Part shown: positions 49,596 through 58,751 of the stretch, piece by piece
How the letters are laid out: each line of letters opens with the position of its first letter
How positions within the stretch are numbered: position 1 is the first letter of the stretch
From: Actinomyces bowdenii
GTDB taxonomy: Bacteria; Actinomycetota; Actinomycetes; Actinomycetales; Actinomycetaceae
Reading direction: 5' to 3'
Length of the DNA: 64,000 bases
Assembly (NCBI RefSeq): GCF_017592395.1
Contig: NZ_JAGFOU010000005.1
Span: 78,545-142,544, forward strand
Notes under the pieces: generated by a model
Databases searched by the model: none
Seen by the model: the letters and a program-made list of their open reading frames with translations, nothing else
Told to the model about the DNA's origin: nothing
Program-made: the position numbers and the translations under genes

Positions 49596-50435
49596 ATGAG
49601 CTCACTGGCGCGCATCACCATCGGCCCACCGACCGCCCCCACCCTGGTCCTCCTGCACGGCATCACCGGCTCGGCCGTCTCCCAGGCCGAGGCCATCGAG
49701 CACTGGGCCGCCCGCGGCTACCGGGTCATCGCGCTCGACGCCCGCGGCCACGGCCTGTCCCCGCGCTGGAGCGCCGAGCAGCTCCAGCAGGCCGGCCAGG
49801 TGCTCGTCGACGACGTCATCGAGATCCTGGAGGAGCTCGTCCAGGCCCGCCCCGCGTCGCCCGGCGGCGCGCCGCCCCGCCCGATCCTCATCGGCCACTC
49901 CATGGGCGCCGCCACCGCCATGGTGCTCGCCGTCCAGCGCCCCGATCTGGTGGCCGGCATCGTCCTGGAGGACCCGGCCCTCCACGGCATGCGCAGCCCC
50001 GAGGAGCTGCTGGCGCGCGGTGCCGCCCGGGAGCGGGCGCGCGCCGCCGAGGCGGCCGACCCCGCCGCCTCGGTCTCCCAGGCCCTGGAGGGCCGGGCCA
50101 TGCCGGATGCCGAGGTGCTGCCCGGGGTGTGGGCCGCCCAGCGCAGCGACCCGGCCCTCCTGCTCAGCGGGGTCGTCGCCCCCGAGGTCCCCTGGACCGA
50201 GGCCGTAGCCTCCCTGGAGGTGCCCGCCCTCCTGCTCACCGGCGACCGGCCCGGCTCCGCCAGGGTCGGGCCCGCGGGACTGGAGCGCGTCGCCGCCCTC
50301 AACCCGCGCATCGCCACGGTGCTCGTCCCGGGCGCCGGGCACCAGGTGCGCCGCAGCGACCCGCAGGCCTACTACAGCGCTGTCGACGGCTGGCTGGAGC
50401 GCCAGGGCATGGGCCCGCAGCCGTCGCGGCCGTAG
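49596..50435 (+). CDS. Alpha/beta hydrolase
   Basis: A 279-residue hydrolase. The oxyanion region is 'VLLHGITGSA', the acid-side strand has 'VIALDARGHGLS', the nucleophile elbow is 'IGHSMGAATAM' and the likely catalytic His is in 'VPGAGHQVRR'. The substrate is unknown; esterase, lipase-like or haloperoxidase-like roles are all possible. I chose the ATG at 49596 because GGGGGAGG ends 9 bases upstream; an ATG at 49587 is immediately next to that site. Divergent from luxS. Confidence 0.87.
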   Translation: MSSLARITIGPPTAPTLVLLHGITGSAVSQAEAIEHWAARGYRVIALDARGHGLSPRWSAEQLQQAGQVLVDDVIEILEELVQARPASPGGAPPRPILIGHSMGAATAMVLAVQRPDLVAGIVLEDPALHGMRSPEELLARGAARERARAAEAADPAASVSQALEGRAMPDAEVLPGVWAAQRSDPALLLSGVVAPEVPWTEAVASLEVPALLLTGDRPGSARVGPAGLERVAALNPRIATVLVPGAGHQVRRSDPQAYYSAVDGWLERQGMGPQPSRP

Positions 50436-50559
50436 CCGCCCGCCCCGCACTGCCCGGCTGGCGGCCCGTCTTCGGCCCGCCTCCGACGGCGCTCGGGAGC
50501 AGGCGGCCGCGGCTGGCGGGTCTTCAGGGATGTCCAGGCAGCTGTGGGAGGATGCCCGC

Positions 50560-51789
50560 ATGACAGCCGCGTCGACGACCAAGCGCCTGGACAGTGACTC
50601 AGGTGCCAGTACCGCCTCGCTGACCGCCTCGCGCAGCCAGGGAGAGACCATCGCCATGGTCCTGGCCGCGCTGGGCATCGGGGCCGTGGGCCTCTACCTC
50701 ATGCGGGATCTGGTGGCCCCGGCCTTCTTCGCCCTCACCCTCGTCATCACCGTGCGCCCGCTGGTGTCCTGGGCCACCGGGCGCGGTGTGCCGCGGCCGG
50801 TCGCGGCCGTCCTGGCCGTCATCCTGGTCTTCGGCTTCATCCTGTCCTTCTTCGTGGCCCTCGGGGTCGCGGTCGCGCAGCTGGTGGACACCCTGCCGGG
50901 GTACTCCGATGAGTTCCGGGCCATCTGGCAGCGGGTCCAGGCCCAGCTCGCGAGCATGGGCATCGACCAGGCCTCCCTGCTCGACCAGGCCACCAATGCG
51001 GTGGACACCTCCCGGATCGTGACCATGGCCCAGGCGCTGCTCGGGCAGCTGTCCTCGGCGGGCGCCATGCTGGGCGTCATGGCGCTGACGGTGGTCTTCC
51101 TCATGTTCGACACCGCCAAGATCGAGACCAGGACCGCCGCCCTCAACCTCCTCAAGCCCGAGCTGGCCACCGCCCTGGCCGGCTTCGCCTCCTCGGTGCG
51201 CTCCTACTGGCTGGTCTCCACGATCTTCGGCCTCATCGTGGCGGTGCTCGACGTCGTGGCCCTGTGGATCCTGGGCGTCCCCCTGGCCATCACCTGGGGC
51301 GTGCTGTCCTTCATCACCAACTACATCCCCAATGTCGGCTTCTTCATCGGCGTCATCCCCCCGGCGCTCCTGGCGCTGGTCGACTCCGGGCCCTGGACCG
51401 CCCTGTGGGTGCTCCTGGCCTACATGGTCCTCAACTTCGTCATCCAGTCCCTCATCCAGCCCAAGTTCACCGGCGACGCGGTGGGGCTCAACACGACGGC
51501 GACCTTCCTGTCCCTGCTGCTGTGGTCCAGCATCGTCGGCGGCCTGGGCACCATCCTGGCCGTTCCGCTGACCCTGTTCGCCAAGGCCCTGCTCATCGAC
51601 TCCGACCCGCGCTCGCGCTGGGTGGGGATCTTCCTGTCGGCGGGCGACACGCCTGTGCGCGATCCCGATGAGCTCGACCCCGAGGTGCTCGATGAGCTCG
51701 ACCTCGATGGGGACGGGACCGGGGCGGCCGACCCCGAGCACGGCATCCCGGCCGTCGAGGAGGAGCGCCCGGCCACCCCGGCGCCCTGA
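50560..51789 (+). CDS. AI-2E (PerM/TqsA) family transporter
   Basis: A 409-residue membrane protein of the AI-2E family, with about eight helices and a central soluble stretch (about 105-165). The family region 'WGVLSFITNYIPNVGFFIGVIPPALLAL' and 'LIQPKFTGDAVGLN' are clear. TqsA exports autoinducer-2 in E. coli, yet most relatives have other roles (for example Na+/H+ exchange), so proximity to luxS is suggestive only. The C-terminal 50 residues are acidic. ATG at 50560 with GGGAGG 8 bases upstream. Confidence 0.88.
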   Translation: MTAASTTKRLDSDSGASTASLTASRSQGETIAMVLAALGIGAVGLYLMRDLVAPAFFALTLVITVRPLVSWATGRGVPRPVAAVLAVILVFGFILSFFVALGVAVAQLVDTLPGYSDEFRAIWQRVQAQLASMGIDQASLLDQATNAVDTSRIVTMAQALLGQLSSAGAMLGVMALTVVFLMFDTAKIETRTAALNLLKPELATALAGFASSVRSYWLVSTIFGLIVAVLDVVALWILGVPLAITWGVLSFITNYIPNVGFFIGVIPPALLALVDSGPWTALWVLLAYMVLNFVIQSLIQPKFTGDAVGLNTTATFLSLLLWSSIVGGLGTILAVPLTLFAKALLIDSDPRSRWVGIFLSAGDTPVRDPDELDPEVLDELDLDGDGTGAADPEHGIPAVEEERPATPAP

Positions 51790-51894
51790 GGCGCTCTGCG
51801 CTGAGCGGCGCCCGCGAGCCCCACGACCCGCCTCGCGCGCCACCCCGCCGGCCCGGGCCGCGTCGACCGTCCTCACGGCCCCCGGGGAGCGCAG

Positions 51895-52806
51895 TCAGCC
51901 CTCCGGCCGGCCCAGGCGCCAGTAGCCCATGAAGGCCACTGAGCGCCGGTCGATGCCGCGCTCGGCGACCAGGTGACGGCGCATGGCCCTCACCGCTCCA
52001 GCCTCACCGGCCAGCCAGGCGTACAGGGTGGTCCGCTTGAGCGCCGCCCCGCCCTTGGCGGTGCGGGGCACCTCCCACAGCAGGTCCCTGTCGACGTCGA
52101 TCTCCTCGACCTCCTGGGGCGCGCCGGGCGGGCACAGCTCGGCTGCCGCTGCGCGCACGCCGTTGACGAGCAGTTCGCCGTGCGACCGGCCCTCCCGGCT
52201 GAGAATGCGCATCTCGAAGCCCGGGTGGGTGGGCAGGTAGTCCACATCGGCCCGGGTCGGCAGCTCCACCACCGCCACTCCCCGGGCACTGGGGGGCAGG
52301 TCCTCCAGGATCCTGGAGATCGCCGGGGCCGCCGTCTCATCGCCGCCCAGCAGGAAGCGCTCCGTGACCCTCGGGGGAACGAAGTCCACGCCTCCCGGGT
52401 CGCCCTCGTGGCCGGCGTCCGGCCCCAGCAGGACTGCCCGGCTGCCCGGCCGGGCAGCCTGCACCCAGCGTCCCGCTGGACCGCTGGGGCCGTGGAGCAC
52501 CACATCGATGTCGACCTCGCGGGCCCGGCGGCGGACAGCGCGCGTGGTGTATGTGCGGATCGGTGGGCGCAGCTCCTCGGGCAGTGCCAGCCACTGGCGG
52601 TACCAGCCCTCCCCGGTGGGAAGGCGGTCGTAGCCCGCCGTGGGGGAGGGCAGCACCAGCTTGATGCGCTGATCCCAGCCCGGGTCCCCGAAGCGCTCCA
52701 GGTCCGGCCCGGTGAGGGTCAGGCGCCGTATCGAGGGCGTGAGGTCCTCCAGGCGGGAGACTGTGACGCTGAAGAAGCGGAAGGGCGCCGTCGTCGAGCC
52801 GCTCAT
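51895..52806 (-). CDS. Siderophore-interacting protein (FAD-dependent ferric reductase)
   Basis: ViuB/FscN-type flavoprotein of 303 residues that reduces ferric siderophores in the cytoplasm to release iron. The FAD-binding part spans 'RIKLVLPSP' to 'PIRTYTTRAVR', followed by 'VVLHGPSGPAGRWVQAARPG', and the NAD(P)H-binding half has 'FLLGGDETAAPAISRIL' and 'YAWLAGEAGAVRAMRRHL'. Its ATG overlaps the stop of the ABC ATPase gene, placing it last in the five-gene siderophore operon. Confidence 0.93.
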   Translation of the reverse strand: MSGSTTAPFRFFSVTVSRLEDLTPSIRRLTLTGPDLERFGDPGWDQRIKLVLPSPTAGYDRLPTGEGWYRQWLALPEELRPPIRTYTTRAVRRRAREVDIDVVLHGPSGPAGRWVQAARPGSRAVLLGPDAGHEGDPGGVDFVPPRVTERFLLGGDETAAPAISRILEDLPPSARGVAVVELPTRADVDYLPTHPGFEMRILSREGRSHGELLVNGVRAAAAELCPPGAPQEVEEIDVDRDLLWEVPRTAKGGAALKRTTLYAWLAGEAGAVRAMRRHLVAERGIDRRSVAFMGYWRLGRPEG

Positions 52807-53621
52807 GCGTCCCGCGCGCCCCGCACATGGTGGCGCCCCTTGGGCAGGATGAGCGGCGTGCCGGAGACCGGATCGGTGATGACCTTGGCCTCCAGCCCGA
52901 AGACCTCGTGGACCATCCCGGCGTCCACCACCGACCCCGGCTCGCCCGAGGCCACCACCCGGCCGGCCCTCATGGCGATGATGTGGTCGGCGTAGCGGGC
53001 GGCCAGGTTGATGTCGTGCAGAACCATGGCGATGGTGGTGCCCCGCTCCCGGTTGAGATCGGTGAGCAGGTCCAGGACCTCCACCTGGTGGGCCAGGTCC
53101 AGGAAGGTCGTGGGCTCATCGAGCAGCAGCACCTCGGTGCGCTGGGCCAGGGCCATGGCGATCCACACCCGTTGGCGCTGGCCGCCGGAGAGCTCATCGA
53201 TGCTGCGGTCGGCCAGCTCGGCGGTGCGCGTGGCCAGGAGCGACTCCTCCACGATGCACCGGTCCTTTCCGGTGGTGGTGTGGAACAGGGACTGGTGGGG
53301 GTGGCGGCCGCGCCCCACCAGGTCGGCCACAGTGATCCCCTCGGGGGCGATGGGCTGCTGGGGCAGCAGGCCCAGGCGCCTGGCCAGTGCCCTGGTGGGG
53401 ATGGAGCCCACCGGCGTCCCATCGAGCAGGACCTGGCCGGAGATGGGCGCCAGGATGCGCGCCATGGTCTTGAGCAGGGTCGACTTGCCGCAGGCGTTGG
53501 CGCCCACGATGACGGTGATCCGCCCGTGGGGGATGGCCACGTCCACCCCGTCGACGACGACGCGCCCGCCGTACCCCGAGTGAAGGCCGGCGGTGCTCAG
53601 CTGTGGGGGCGCGGTGGTCAT
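52803..53621 (-). CDS. Ferric siderophore ABC transporter ATP-binding protein
   Basis: FepC-like ATPase of 272 residues that powers uptake of ferric siderophore. It shows Walker A 'VGANACGKSTLL' (about 38-49), the signature 'ELSGGQRQRVWIAMAL', Walker B 'VLLLDEPTTFLDL' and the H-loop 'VLHDINLAARY'. ATG at 53621 overlaps the upstream permease stop by 4 bases. The upstream open frame beyond this start has no similarity. Confidence 0.95.
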   Translation of the reverse strand: MTTAPPQLSTAGLHSGYGGRVVVDGVDVAIPHGRITVIVGANACGKSTLLKTMARILAPISGQVLLDGTPVGSIPTRALARRLGLLPQQPIAPEGITVADLVGRGRHPHQSLFHTTTGKDRCIVEESLLATRTAELADRSIDELSGGQRQRVWIAMALAQRTEVLLLDEPTTFLDLAHQVEVLDLLTDLNRERGTTIAMVLHDINLAARYADHIIAMRAGRVVASGEPGSVVDAGMVHEVFGLEAKVITDPVSGTPLILPKGRHHVRGARDA

Positions 53622-54661
53622 GCGCTGGCTCCCTGTCGGTTGATCCGGAGCAGTTGGAGGATGAGGTAGGGGGCGCCCACGATGCCCGTGACCACGCCCA
53701 CCGGCAGCCTGGTGGGCAGCAGGTGCTGGGCCACCAGGTCGCCGCCCAGGACGATGATCGCGCCCGTCAGGGCGGCGGGGATGAGGAGGGTGCGGCTGGT
53801 GCGCCCCACCAGGCGGGCGGCGATGGGCCCGGCCAGGAAGGAGACGAAGGCGATGGGGCCGGTGGTGGCCGTGGCGAAGGAGGCCAGGGCCACCATGGTG
53901 ACGATGAGCAGGAGGCGGGTGCGGACCACCGCCACCCCCAGTCCCGTGGCGGCCTCCTCGCCCAGGGTCAGGGGCCCCAGGTCGCGTCCCAGGGCCAGCA
54001 GGATCGCGCCGCACGCCGCCACGGCGCCGGTCAGGAGCGGGACCTGGTCCCAGCTGGTGGAGGCCAGGGAGCCCGATAGCCAGCGCATGGCGTCGGCGAC
54101 GTCGTAGATGCTGGCGCGCTGCTGGAGGTAGCCGATGACGGAGGTGAGCATCGCCGAGACGCCGATGCCGATGAGGATAAGCCGGCCCCCCTGGGAGCCC
54201 CCCGACCCCGAGAGCACGTAGATGAGCGCCGCGGTGCCCAGGCCGCAGGCGATGGCGAGGGCCGTCACGCGTGGCCCCGACCAGTTCAGGACCAGGATCG
54301 CGAAGACCGCCGAGGCAGAGGCCCCCGAGGTGATGCCGATGATGTCGGGGCTGGCCAGTGGGTTGCGCAGCATGGTCTGCGAGGTGGTGCCGGACATGCC
54401 GAAGGCGATGCCCACCAGTGCCGCGATGATGGCATGCGGCAGGCGCCGGCGCCCCACCGCGTAGGAGGCCCCGGGCACGCTCTCGCCCCGCATGACGGCC
54501 AGGATCTCGCCGGGGGAGTACCAGGTCTCGCCGATGATGAGGCTCGTCCACCACAGGACGACGACGGCCAGGGCCAGGAGGGCCACGACCAGCAGGTAGC
54601 GCTGGGCGCGGCGCCGCTGCCCGGCGCGGGTGAAGCCGGGGGCCAATGCGGTGGCGCTCAT
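53618..54661 (-). CDS. Ferric siderophore ABC permease (FepG-like)
   Basis: A 347-residue FecCD-family permease with about nine to ten membrane helices. Family motifs are 'GETWYSPGEILAVM', 'RRLPHAIIAALVGIAFGMSG', 'NPLASPDIIGITSGAS' and 'GEEAATGLGVAVVRTR' (the ATPase contact loop), then 'GPIAFVSFLAGPIAARLVG'. It forms a heterodimer with the next permease. ATG at 54661 overlaps that gene's stop (ATGA). Confidence 0.94.
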   Translation of the reverse strand: MSATALAPGFTRAGQRRRAQRYLLVVALLALAVVVLWWTSLIIGETWYSPGEILAVMRGESVPGASYAVGRRRLPHAIIAALVGIAFGMSGTTSQTMLRNPLASPDIIGITSGASASAVFAILVLNWSGPRVTALAIACGLGTAALIYVLSGSGGSQGGRLILIGIGVSAMLTSVIGYLQQRASIYDVADAMRWLSGSLASTSWDQVPLLTGAVAACGAILLALGRDLGPLTLGEEAATGLGVAVVRTRLLLIVTMVALASFATATTGPIAFVSFLAGPIAARLVGRTSRTLLIPAALTGAIIVLGGDLVAQHLLPTRLPVGVVTGIVGAPYLILQLLRINRQGASA

Positions 54662-55671
54662 AGCTCGCGCACCTTCGCGCCCCTGGCGATGGCGATGAGG
54701 ACGGGTGCGCCCACGAAAGCGGTCACCAGGCCCACCGCCACCTCGCTGGGGCGGGCGATGACCCGGCCCAGCACGTCGGCCAGGGTCAGCAGGGCCGCGC
54801 CGGCCAGCGCGGACAGGGGCAGCAGCCAGCGGTGGTCGGAGCCTGAGAGCATGCGCACGGCGTGGGGCACCATGAGGCCCACGAAGCCGATGGGGCCGGT
54901 GACTGCCGTCACCGCAGCGCATAGGACGACGCCGGCGGCGGTGGCGCCCAGGCGCGTGCGGGTGACCCTGACCCCCAGGCCCACGGCCATCTCCTCGCCC
55001 AGCGCCAGGGAGTTGAGGGCGCCGGCCAGGGCCATGGCCACCACGGCGGCCAGGATGAGGGCGGGTGCGATGGCGCCCAGGGACTGCCATGTGCCCCGCC
55101 CCAGGCCGCCGACCTGCCAGAAGCGGAAGTCCTCCAGGCCCTGGACCCTGGGGAGCATGATCGCGCTGACCAGGCTGGACAGGGCCGCGGTGGTGGCCAC
55201 ACCGGCCAGGGCCAGCTTGACCGGTGTCGTCCCTCCCGGCCCCAGGGAGCCCACGGCGTAGACGAAGACCGCGGTCAGGCAGGCCCCCACCATGGCCACC
55301 GCCATGTACTGGGGGGTGGAGCTGATGCCCGCGAAGGCGATACCGATGACGATGGCCAGGGAGGCGCCGGTGTTGATGCCCAGGATGCCTGGGTCGGCGA
55401 TGGGGTTGCGGGTCACGGCCTGCATGAGGGCGCCGGACAGGCCCAGGGCCGCCCCGGCGCACAGGGCGGTGGCGGTGCGGGGGATGCGCTCGCCGACAAC
55501 CACCGCCCCGAACTCCTGGCTGGTGGCGCCCAGGCCGCCGACGATCTCGCCCAGGCTGACGATCCTGGCGCCGAAGGAGATCGAGGCTAGGGCTGAGGCC
55601 GCCACCAGCACCAGGAGGAGGAGCAGCGTGAGCGGGTACCGGCTGCCCCCGTGCGAGGCGGGGGCGGTCAC
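54658..55671 (-). CDS. Ferric siderophore ABC permease (FepD-like)
   Basis: A 337-residue FecCD-family permease. Motifs include 'RIPRTATALCAGAALGLSGALMQ', 'NPIADPGILGINTGAS', 'GEEMAVGLGVRVTRTR' and 'GPIGFVGLMVPHAVRML'. About nine to ten membrane helices. The GTG at 55671 overlaps the substrate-binding protein stop (GTGA), so all five genes are translationally coupled. Confidence 0.94.
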   Translation of the reverse strand: MTAPASHGGSRYPLTLLLLLVLVAASALASISFGARIVSLGEIVGGLGATSQEFGAVVVGERIPRTATALCAGAALGLSGALMQAVTRNPIADPGILGINTGASLAIVIGIAFAGISSTPQYMAVAMVGACLTAVFVYAVGSLGPGGTTPVKLALAGVATTAALSSLVSAIMLPRVQGLEDFRFWQVGGLGRGTWQSLGAIAPALILAAVVAMALAGALNSLALGEEMAVGLGVRVTRTRLGATAAGVVLCAAVTAVTGPIGFVGLMVPHAVRMLSGSDHRWLLPLSALAGAALLTLADVLGRVIARPSEVAVGLVTAFVGAPVLIAIARGAKVREL

Positions 55672-56690
55672 TTGGCCTTGTCGGCGGCGTCGGCGATGAG
55701 CTCGACGTACTTGTCGATGCCCCAGGGCAGGGACAGGGGGCCGGGGTTGGTCGAGGCTGCCATCGCGTTGCTGTCCCCCACGAAGGCCACTGCGCCGTTG
55801 GCGATGGCGGGGATCCTGCCCTTGAGGGAGTCCTTCTGGAGCTCGGCGAGGCGGTCGGGGGTGCCGTACATGACGATGACGTCGATGTCGGAGAGCTGGT
55901 CGACCAGCTCCTCGGAGATGTCGGTGTTGAAGGCGGTCGGGTTGGCCTCGGAGGCCTTCTTCACCGAGGCGGGAAGCTCCATCCCCAGGTCGGCCAGGAA
56001 GGCGGTGCGCGGATCGACGGTGTTGTAGAAGCCGAGCTTGGAGCTGGTCTCGTCGACGTAGAAGAAGGCGGCGCTCTTGCTCTTGATCTGCGGGTGCTTG
56101 CCCACCTCGGTGCTGATGAGGCCCTCGAGCTCGGTGATGAGGGCCTCGCCCTCGGCCTTCTTGCCGATGGCGGTGGCGTCCATAGTGATCATCTCGCGCC
56201 ACGGGGTGCCCCAGGCCACGGTCGGGTAGGCGACGGTGGGCGCGATCTCGCTGAGCGCCTTGTAGTCCTCCTCGGTCAGGCCGGAGTAGGCGGCCAGGAT
56301 GACCTCGGGCTTGGTGTCGTTGATGGCCTCCAGCGGGATGCCGTCGGTCTCGTCGAACAGGACGGGCTTGTCGGCACCGGCGGCCACGAGCTCGTCGACC
56401 TTCTCCTTGGTCCAGGCGAGCATGCCCGAGTCGTCCTCCACGCCCCAGACCTGCTTGGCGAAGCCCACCGGCATGATGCCCAGGGCCAGGGGCAGGTCCT
56501 GGTTGGCCCAGTTGACCGAGGCGATGCGGGTGACGCCGGCGGGGACCTCGGTGGTGCCGAAGGCGTGCTTGATGCTGATGGTCTCGCCGGAGCCTGACGA
56601 GGCGGAGCCGCCGGAGCCGCAGGCGGCCAGGATCGCGCCGAGGGGCAGGGCGCTGGCAGTCAGGAGGAAGGACTTGCGGGAGACGGACAC
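55668..56690 (-). CDS. Siderophore-binding lipoprotein
   Basis: Periplasmic-binding-protein-like lipoprotein (FepB/FhuD type) that captures ferric siderophore outside the membrane. A signal peptide ends in the lipobox 'LAAC', so Cys becomes lipidated. The mature part holds 'ITRIASVNWANQDLPLALG'-like sequence ('VTRIASVNWANQDLPLALG'), 'KPEVILAAYSGL' and 'DVIVMYGT', typical of the class III binding fold. I chose the GTG at 56690 (340 residues) because AGAAGAGG lies 4-5 bases upstream. An ATG at 56705 would add five residues and lacks a ribosome site. First gene of the iron operon. Confidence 0.92.
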   Translation of the reverse strand: MSVSRKSFLLTASALPLGAILAACGSGGSASSGSGETISIKHAFGTTEVPAGVTRIASVNWANQDLPLALGIMPVGFAKQVWGVEDDSGMLAWTKEKVDELVAAGADKPVLFDETDGIPLEAINDTKPEVILAAYSGLTEEDYKALSEIAPTVAYPTVAWGTPWREMITMDATAIGKKAEGEALITELEGLISTEVGKHPQIKSKSAAFFYVDETSSKLGFYNTVDPRTAFLADLGMELPASVKKASEANPTAFNTDISEELVDQLSDIDVIVMYGTPDRLAELQKDSLKGRIPAIANGAVAFVGDSNAMAASTNPGPLSLPWGIDKYVELIADAADKAK

Positions 56691-56753
56691 GGGGCCTCTT
56701 CTCATTCGGGGGAGGGGACGCAGGTGACGCCGATGACTCTCGAGACCCTAAAC

Positions 56754-56772
56754 GAGGCTAGGTTTACCTAAC
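56754..56772 (-). promoter_or_regulatory. DtxR/IdeR-type iron box
   Basis: On the minus strand it reads GTTAGGTAAACCTAGCCTC, close to the DtxR/IdeR consensus TTAGGTTAGCCTAACCTAA, with dyad TAGGT/ACCTA. It lies about 65 bases upstream of the siderophore-binding protein start, so iron repression of the operon is expected. Confidence 0.7.
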
Positions 56773-56855
56773 AAGTGCGGTGGTCATGGAATTGACCACG
56801 GTGACGCCGTGTCATTTTGCGCCTCCGGCCCTCCTGCCCGGGATCGCCGGTGGTG

Positions 56856-57656
56856 CTATCGTCGCCTGGCGATGGTGATGACCGCCAGGGCCAGGCCGGC
56901 GGCGGCCAGCGCGGCCATCAGCCACCAGGGGACCTGCCCGGCGGCCGCCAGGATCCTCTGCTCCGCTCCGGCCAGGGCCTGGGAGGAGGCCAGGCCGCGG
57001 GTCGGGCCGCGGGGGCCGGAGATGATCATGAGCGCCCCCAGGGCCACGCACAGCGCGCCGCCGATGAGCTCGGTCCACGTGGTGGTGCGCCCCGCCAGGG
57101 CCAGCGTGCGCGGGCGCAGCCAGGACCGGGAGGACAGGTGGAGTCCGTCCCACATCAGCGCCAGCAGGCCCAGCGGCAGCGCCATCCCCAGGGCGTAGAG
57201 GCTCATGAGGATCCCGGCCTGCACCGGGGAGCCGCCCAGACCGGCCGTGACGAGCACCGCCCCCAGGACGGGTCCGGCGCAGCCCAGGCCCGCCAGTCCC
57301 GCCAGCGCGCCCAGCAGGTAGACCGCCAGGGGGGAGGAGGCCTCCCTGGGCCCGCCCGGCAGGGGCAGGTGCACGGGGATGGACAGCGCCTGCAGGATCC
57401 CCAGGATGACCACGGCGATGCCTCCCAGGAGTGTCAGCGCCGTCATGTGCTCGCGCAGGAGGGCGCCCAGGCTCCCGGCCAGGACGCCCAGGGGCAGCAG
57501 GGTGCTCACCAGGCCCAGCCAGTACAGGGCCGTGCGGGAGGCCAGTGCCCGGGGCGAGGTGAAGGCGTAGGCGAAGAAGGCCGGCAGCACCATGACCGAG
57601 CAGGGGGCGAGCAGGGTCAGGACGCCGCCCAGGAAGGCGGCCAGGGCGAGGGCCAC
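56856..57656 (-). CDS. ccdA: CcdA-like thiol-disulfide electron transfer protein
   Basis: Membrane protein of 266 residues with six hydrophobic segments that moves reducing power from cytoplasmic thioredoxin to the outside. The two conserved Cys are in 'LTLLAPCSVMVLPAFFAY' (about residue 19) and 'GLAGLGCAGPVLGAVLV'. The GTG at 57656 is 3 bases after the stop of the thioredoxin-fold gene, so the pair is an operon. The partner is probably the adjacent CPYC protein rather than a cytochrome c maturation system, of which no other part is seen. Confidence 0.88.
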   Translation of the reverse strand: MALALAAFLGGVLTLLAPCSVMVLPAFFAYAFTSPRALASRTALYWLGLVSTLLPLGVLAGSLGALLREHMTALTLLGGIAVVILGILQALSIPVHLPLPGGPREASSPLAVYLLGALAGLAGLGCAGPVLGAVLVTAGLGGSPVQAGILMSLYALGMALPLGLLALMWDGLHLSSRSWLRPRTLALAGRTTTWTELIGGALCVALGALMIISGPRGPTRGLASSQALAGAEQRILAAAGQVPWWLMAALAAAGLALAVITIARRR

Positions 57657-57659
57657 GGC

Positions 57660-58457
57660 CTACTGCTCCGCCAGGGCGGCCTGCTCCAGGACCGTGGCGC
57701 GCACGTACTCGGCCGGGCGGTAGCCGGAGATGTAGGTGTCACCCACCAGCATGAAGGGGGTGCCTTGAACGCCGATGGAGTAGGCCTGGTGCGTGGAGGC
57801 GGTCACGGCCTCGACCGTCTCCTGGGCCGTCATGTCGGTGCGGAAGGCCTCCAGGTCTGGCACGCCGGCCTTCTGGGCGAAGTCCACCAGGGAGTCCTCG
57901 GTGTACTCGGGGTGGCCCTGGGGGTCGGCGGCGGTGTAGACCGCGTCGTGGAACTCCCAGAACCTGCCCTGCTTGGCGGCGGCGATGCCGGCCTGGGCCG
58001 CCAGGGGCGAGGTCTCGGTGATCTGCGCCAGGTCGCGCCACTCGATGCGCAGCGTGCCGTCGGCCACGAGGTCCTCCAGCTCGGGGGCGACCTCCTGGGC
58101 GAAGAGGGTGCAGTAGGGGCAGGCGAAGTCGGAGTAGAGGACCATGACCACCGGGGCGTCCACCTCGCCCCGGGCCTGCCCGTCGGAGGGGTCGCGGCGG
58201 ACCTGGGAGCGGATGAGGGACAGGGCCTGCTCATCGGTCTGCGTGGGAGCCGAGGTCTCGGCCGCGCTGGGGCCGCTGCTGGGGACGGCAGTGGGCCGGC
58301 TGGCGGTGGCGCCGGCCTGCGCGCTGGAGTCCTGCGAGCTCAGGCCGCGCACCAGGAAGGCGGCGATGGCCGCCAGGAGGACGGCGATGATGACCAGGAG
58401 GATGACGATCACCTGGTTGGACTTGATGCCTGTGGGAGCAGTGGGGCCGGCTGTCAT
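57660..58457 (-). CDS. Membrane-anchored DsbA-family thiol oxidoreductase
   Basis: A 265-residue protein with one N-terminal membrane helix (about 15-38), a Ser/Ala/Pro-rich linker and a DsbA-like thioredoxin fold. The active site is Cys113-Pro-Tyr-Cys116 ('SDFACPYCTLFA'), and the cis-Pro loop is 'GVQGTPFMLVG'. It acts outside the membrane, either forming disulfides or, with CcdA, reducing or isomerising them. Actinomyces relatives such as MdbA fold pilins this way, but I cannot equate this protein with MdbA. Confidence 0.88.
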   Translation of the reverse strand: MTAGPTAPTGIKSNQVIVILLVIIAVLLAAIAAFLVRGLSSQDSSAQAGATASRPTAVPSSGPSAAETSAPTQTDEQALSLIRSQVRRDPSDGQARGEVDAPVVMVLYSDFACPYCTLFAQEVAPELEDLVADGTLRIEWRDLAQITETSPLAAQAGIAAAKQGRFWEFHDAVYTAADPQGHPEYTEDSLVDFAQKAGVPDLEAFRTDMTAQETVEAVTASTHQAYSIGVQGTPFMLVGDTYISGYRPAEYVRATVLEQAALAEQ

Positions 58458-58554
58458 GGTGCCAGTGTGGCAGATGGGCCGGCTGATCCCCCGCTGCCCC
58501 TGCTCCGGGCCGCGGGGCGTCGCGGGAGCCGGCGGAGCTCAACGTGGTCGTCGC

Positions 58555-58751
58555 TCGCGCTGCCGGGGCCCTCGATCTGTTGACGGTCCCGGGCGGGATG
58601 CGGCCCTGCTTCTTGATATCGACGTGGACCGCCGGCCGGGGCGGTCCTTCTCACAGCGCTCGGCCGCCCGGCGCAGCGAGCCCTGCTCGGCAAGGCATAC
58701 CGCTGGGCGTGAGCGCCCCGTGGGAGTCGAAGGTGCGTGAGCGCGGGTCAT
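58555..58751 (-). pseudogene. Internally deleted IS481-type transposase
   Basis: On the minus strand the N-terminus reads 'MTRAHAPSTPTGR', then 'LAEQGSLRRAAER', the usual start of IS481 transposases. It jumps directly to 'CEKDRPGR' and, after a frame change, to 'VHVDIKKQGRIPPG', the start of the catalytic core. About 80 residues are missing between, and everything after the core start is gone. It is a scar of a past insertion, related to the larger remnant at 1455-2400. Confidence 0.7.
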
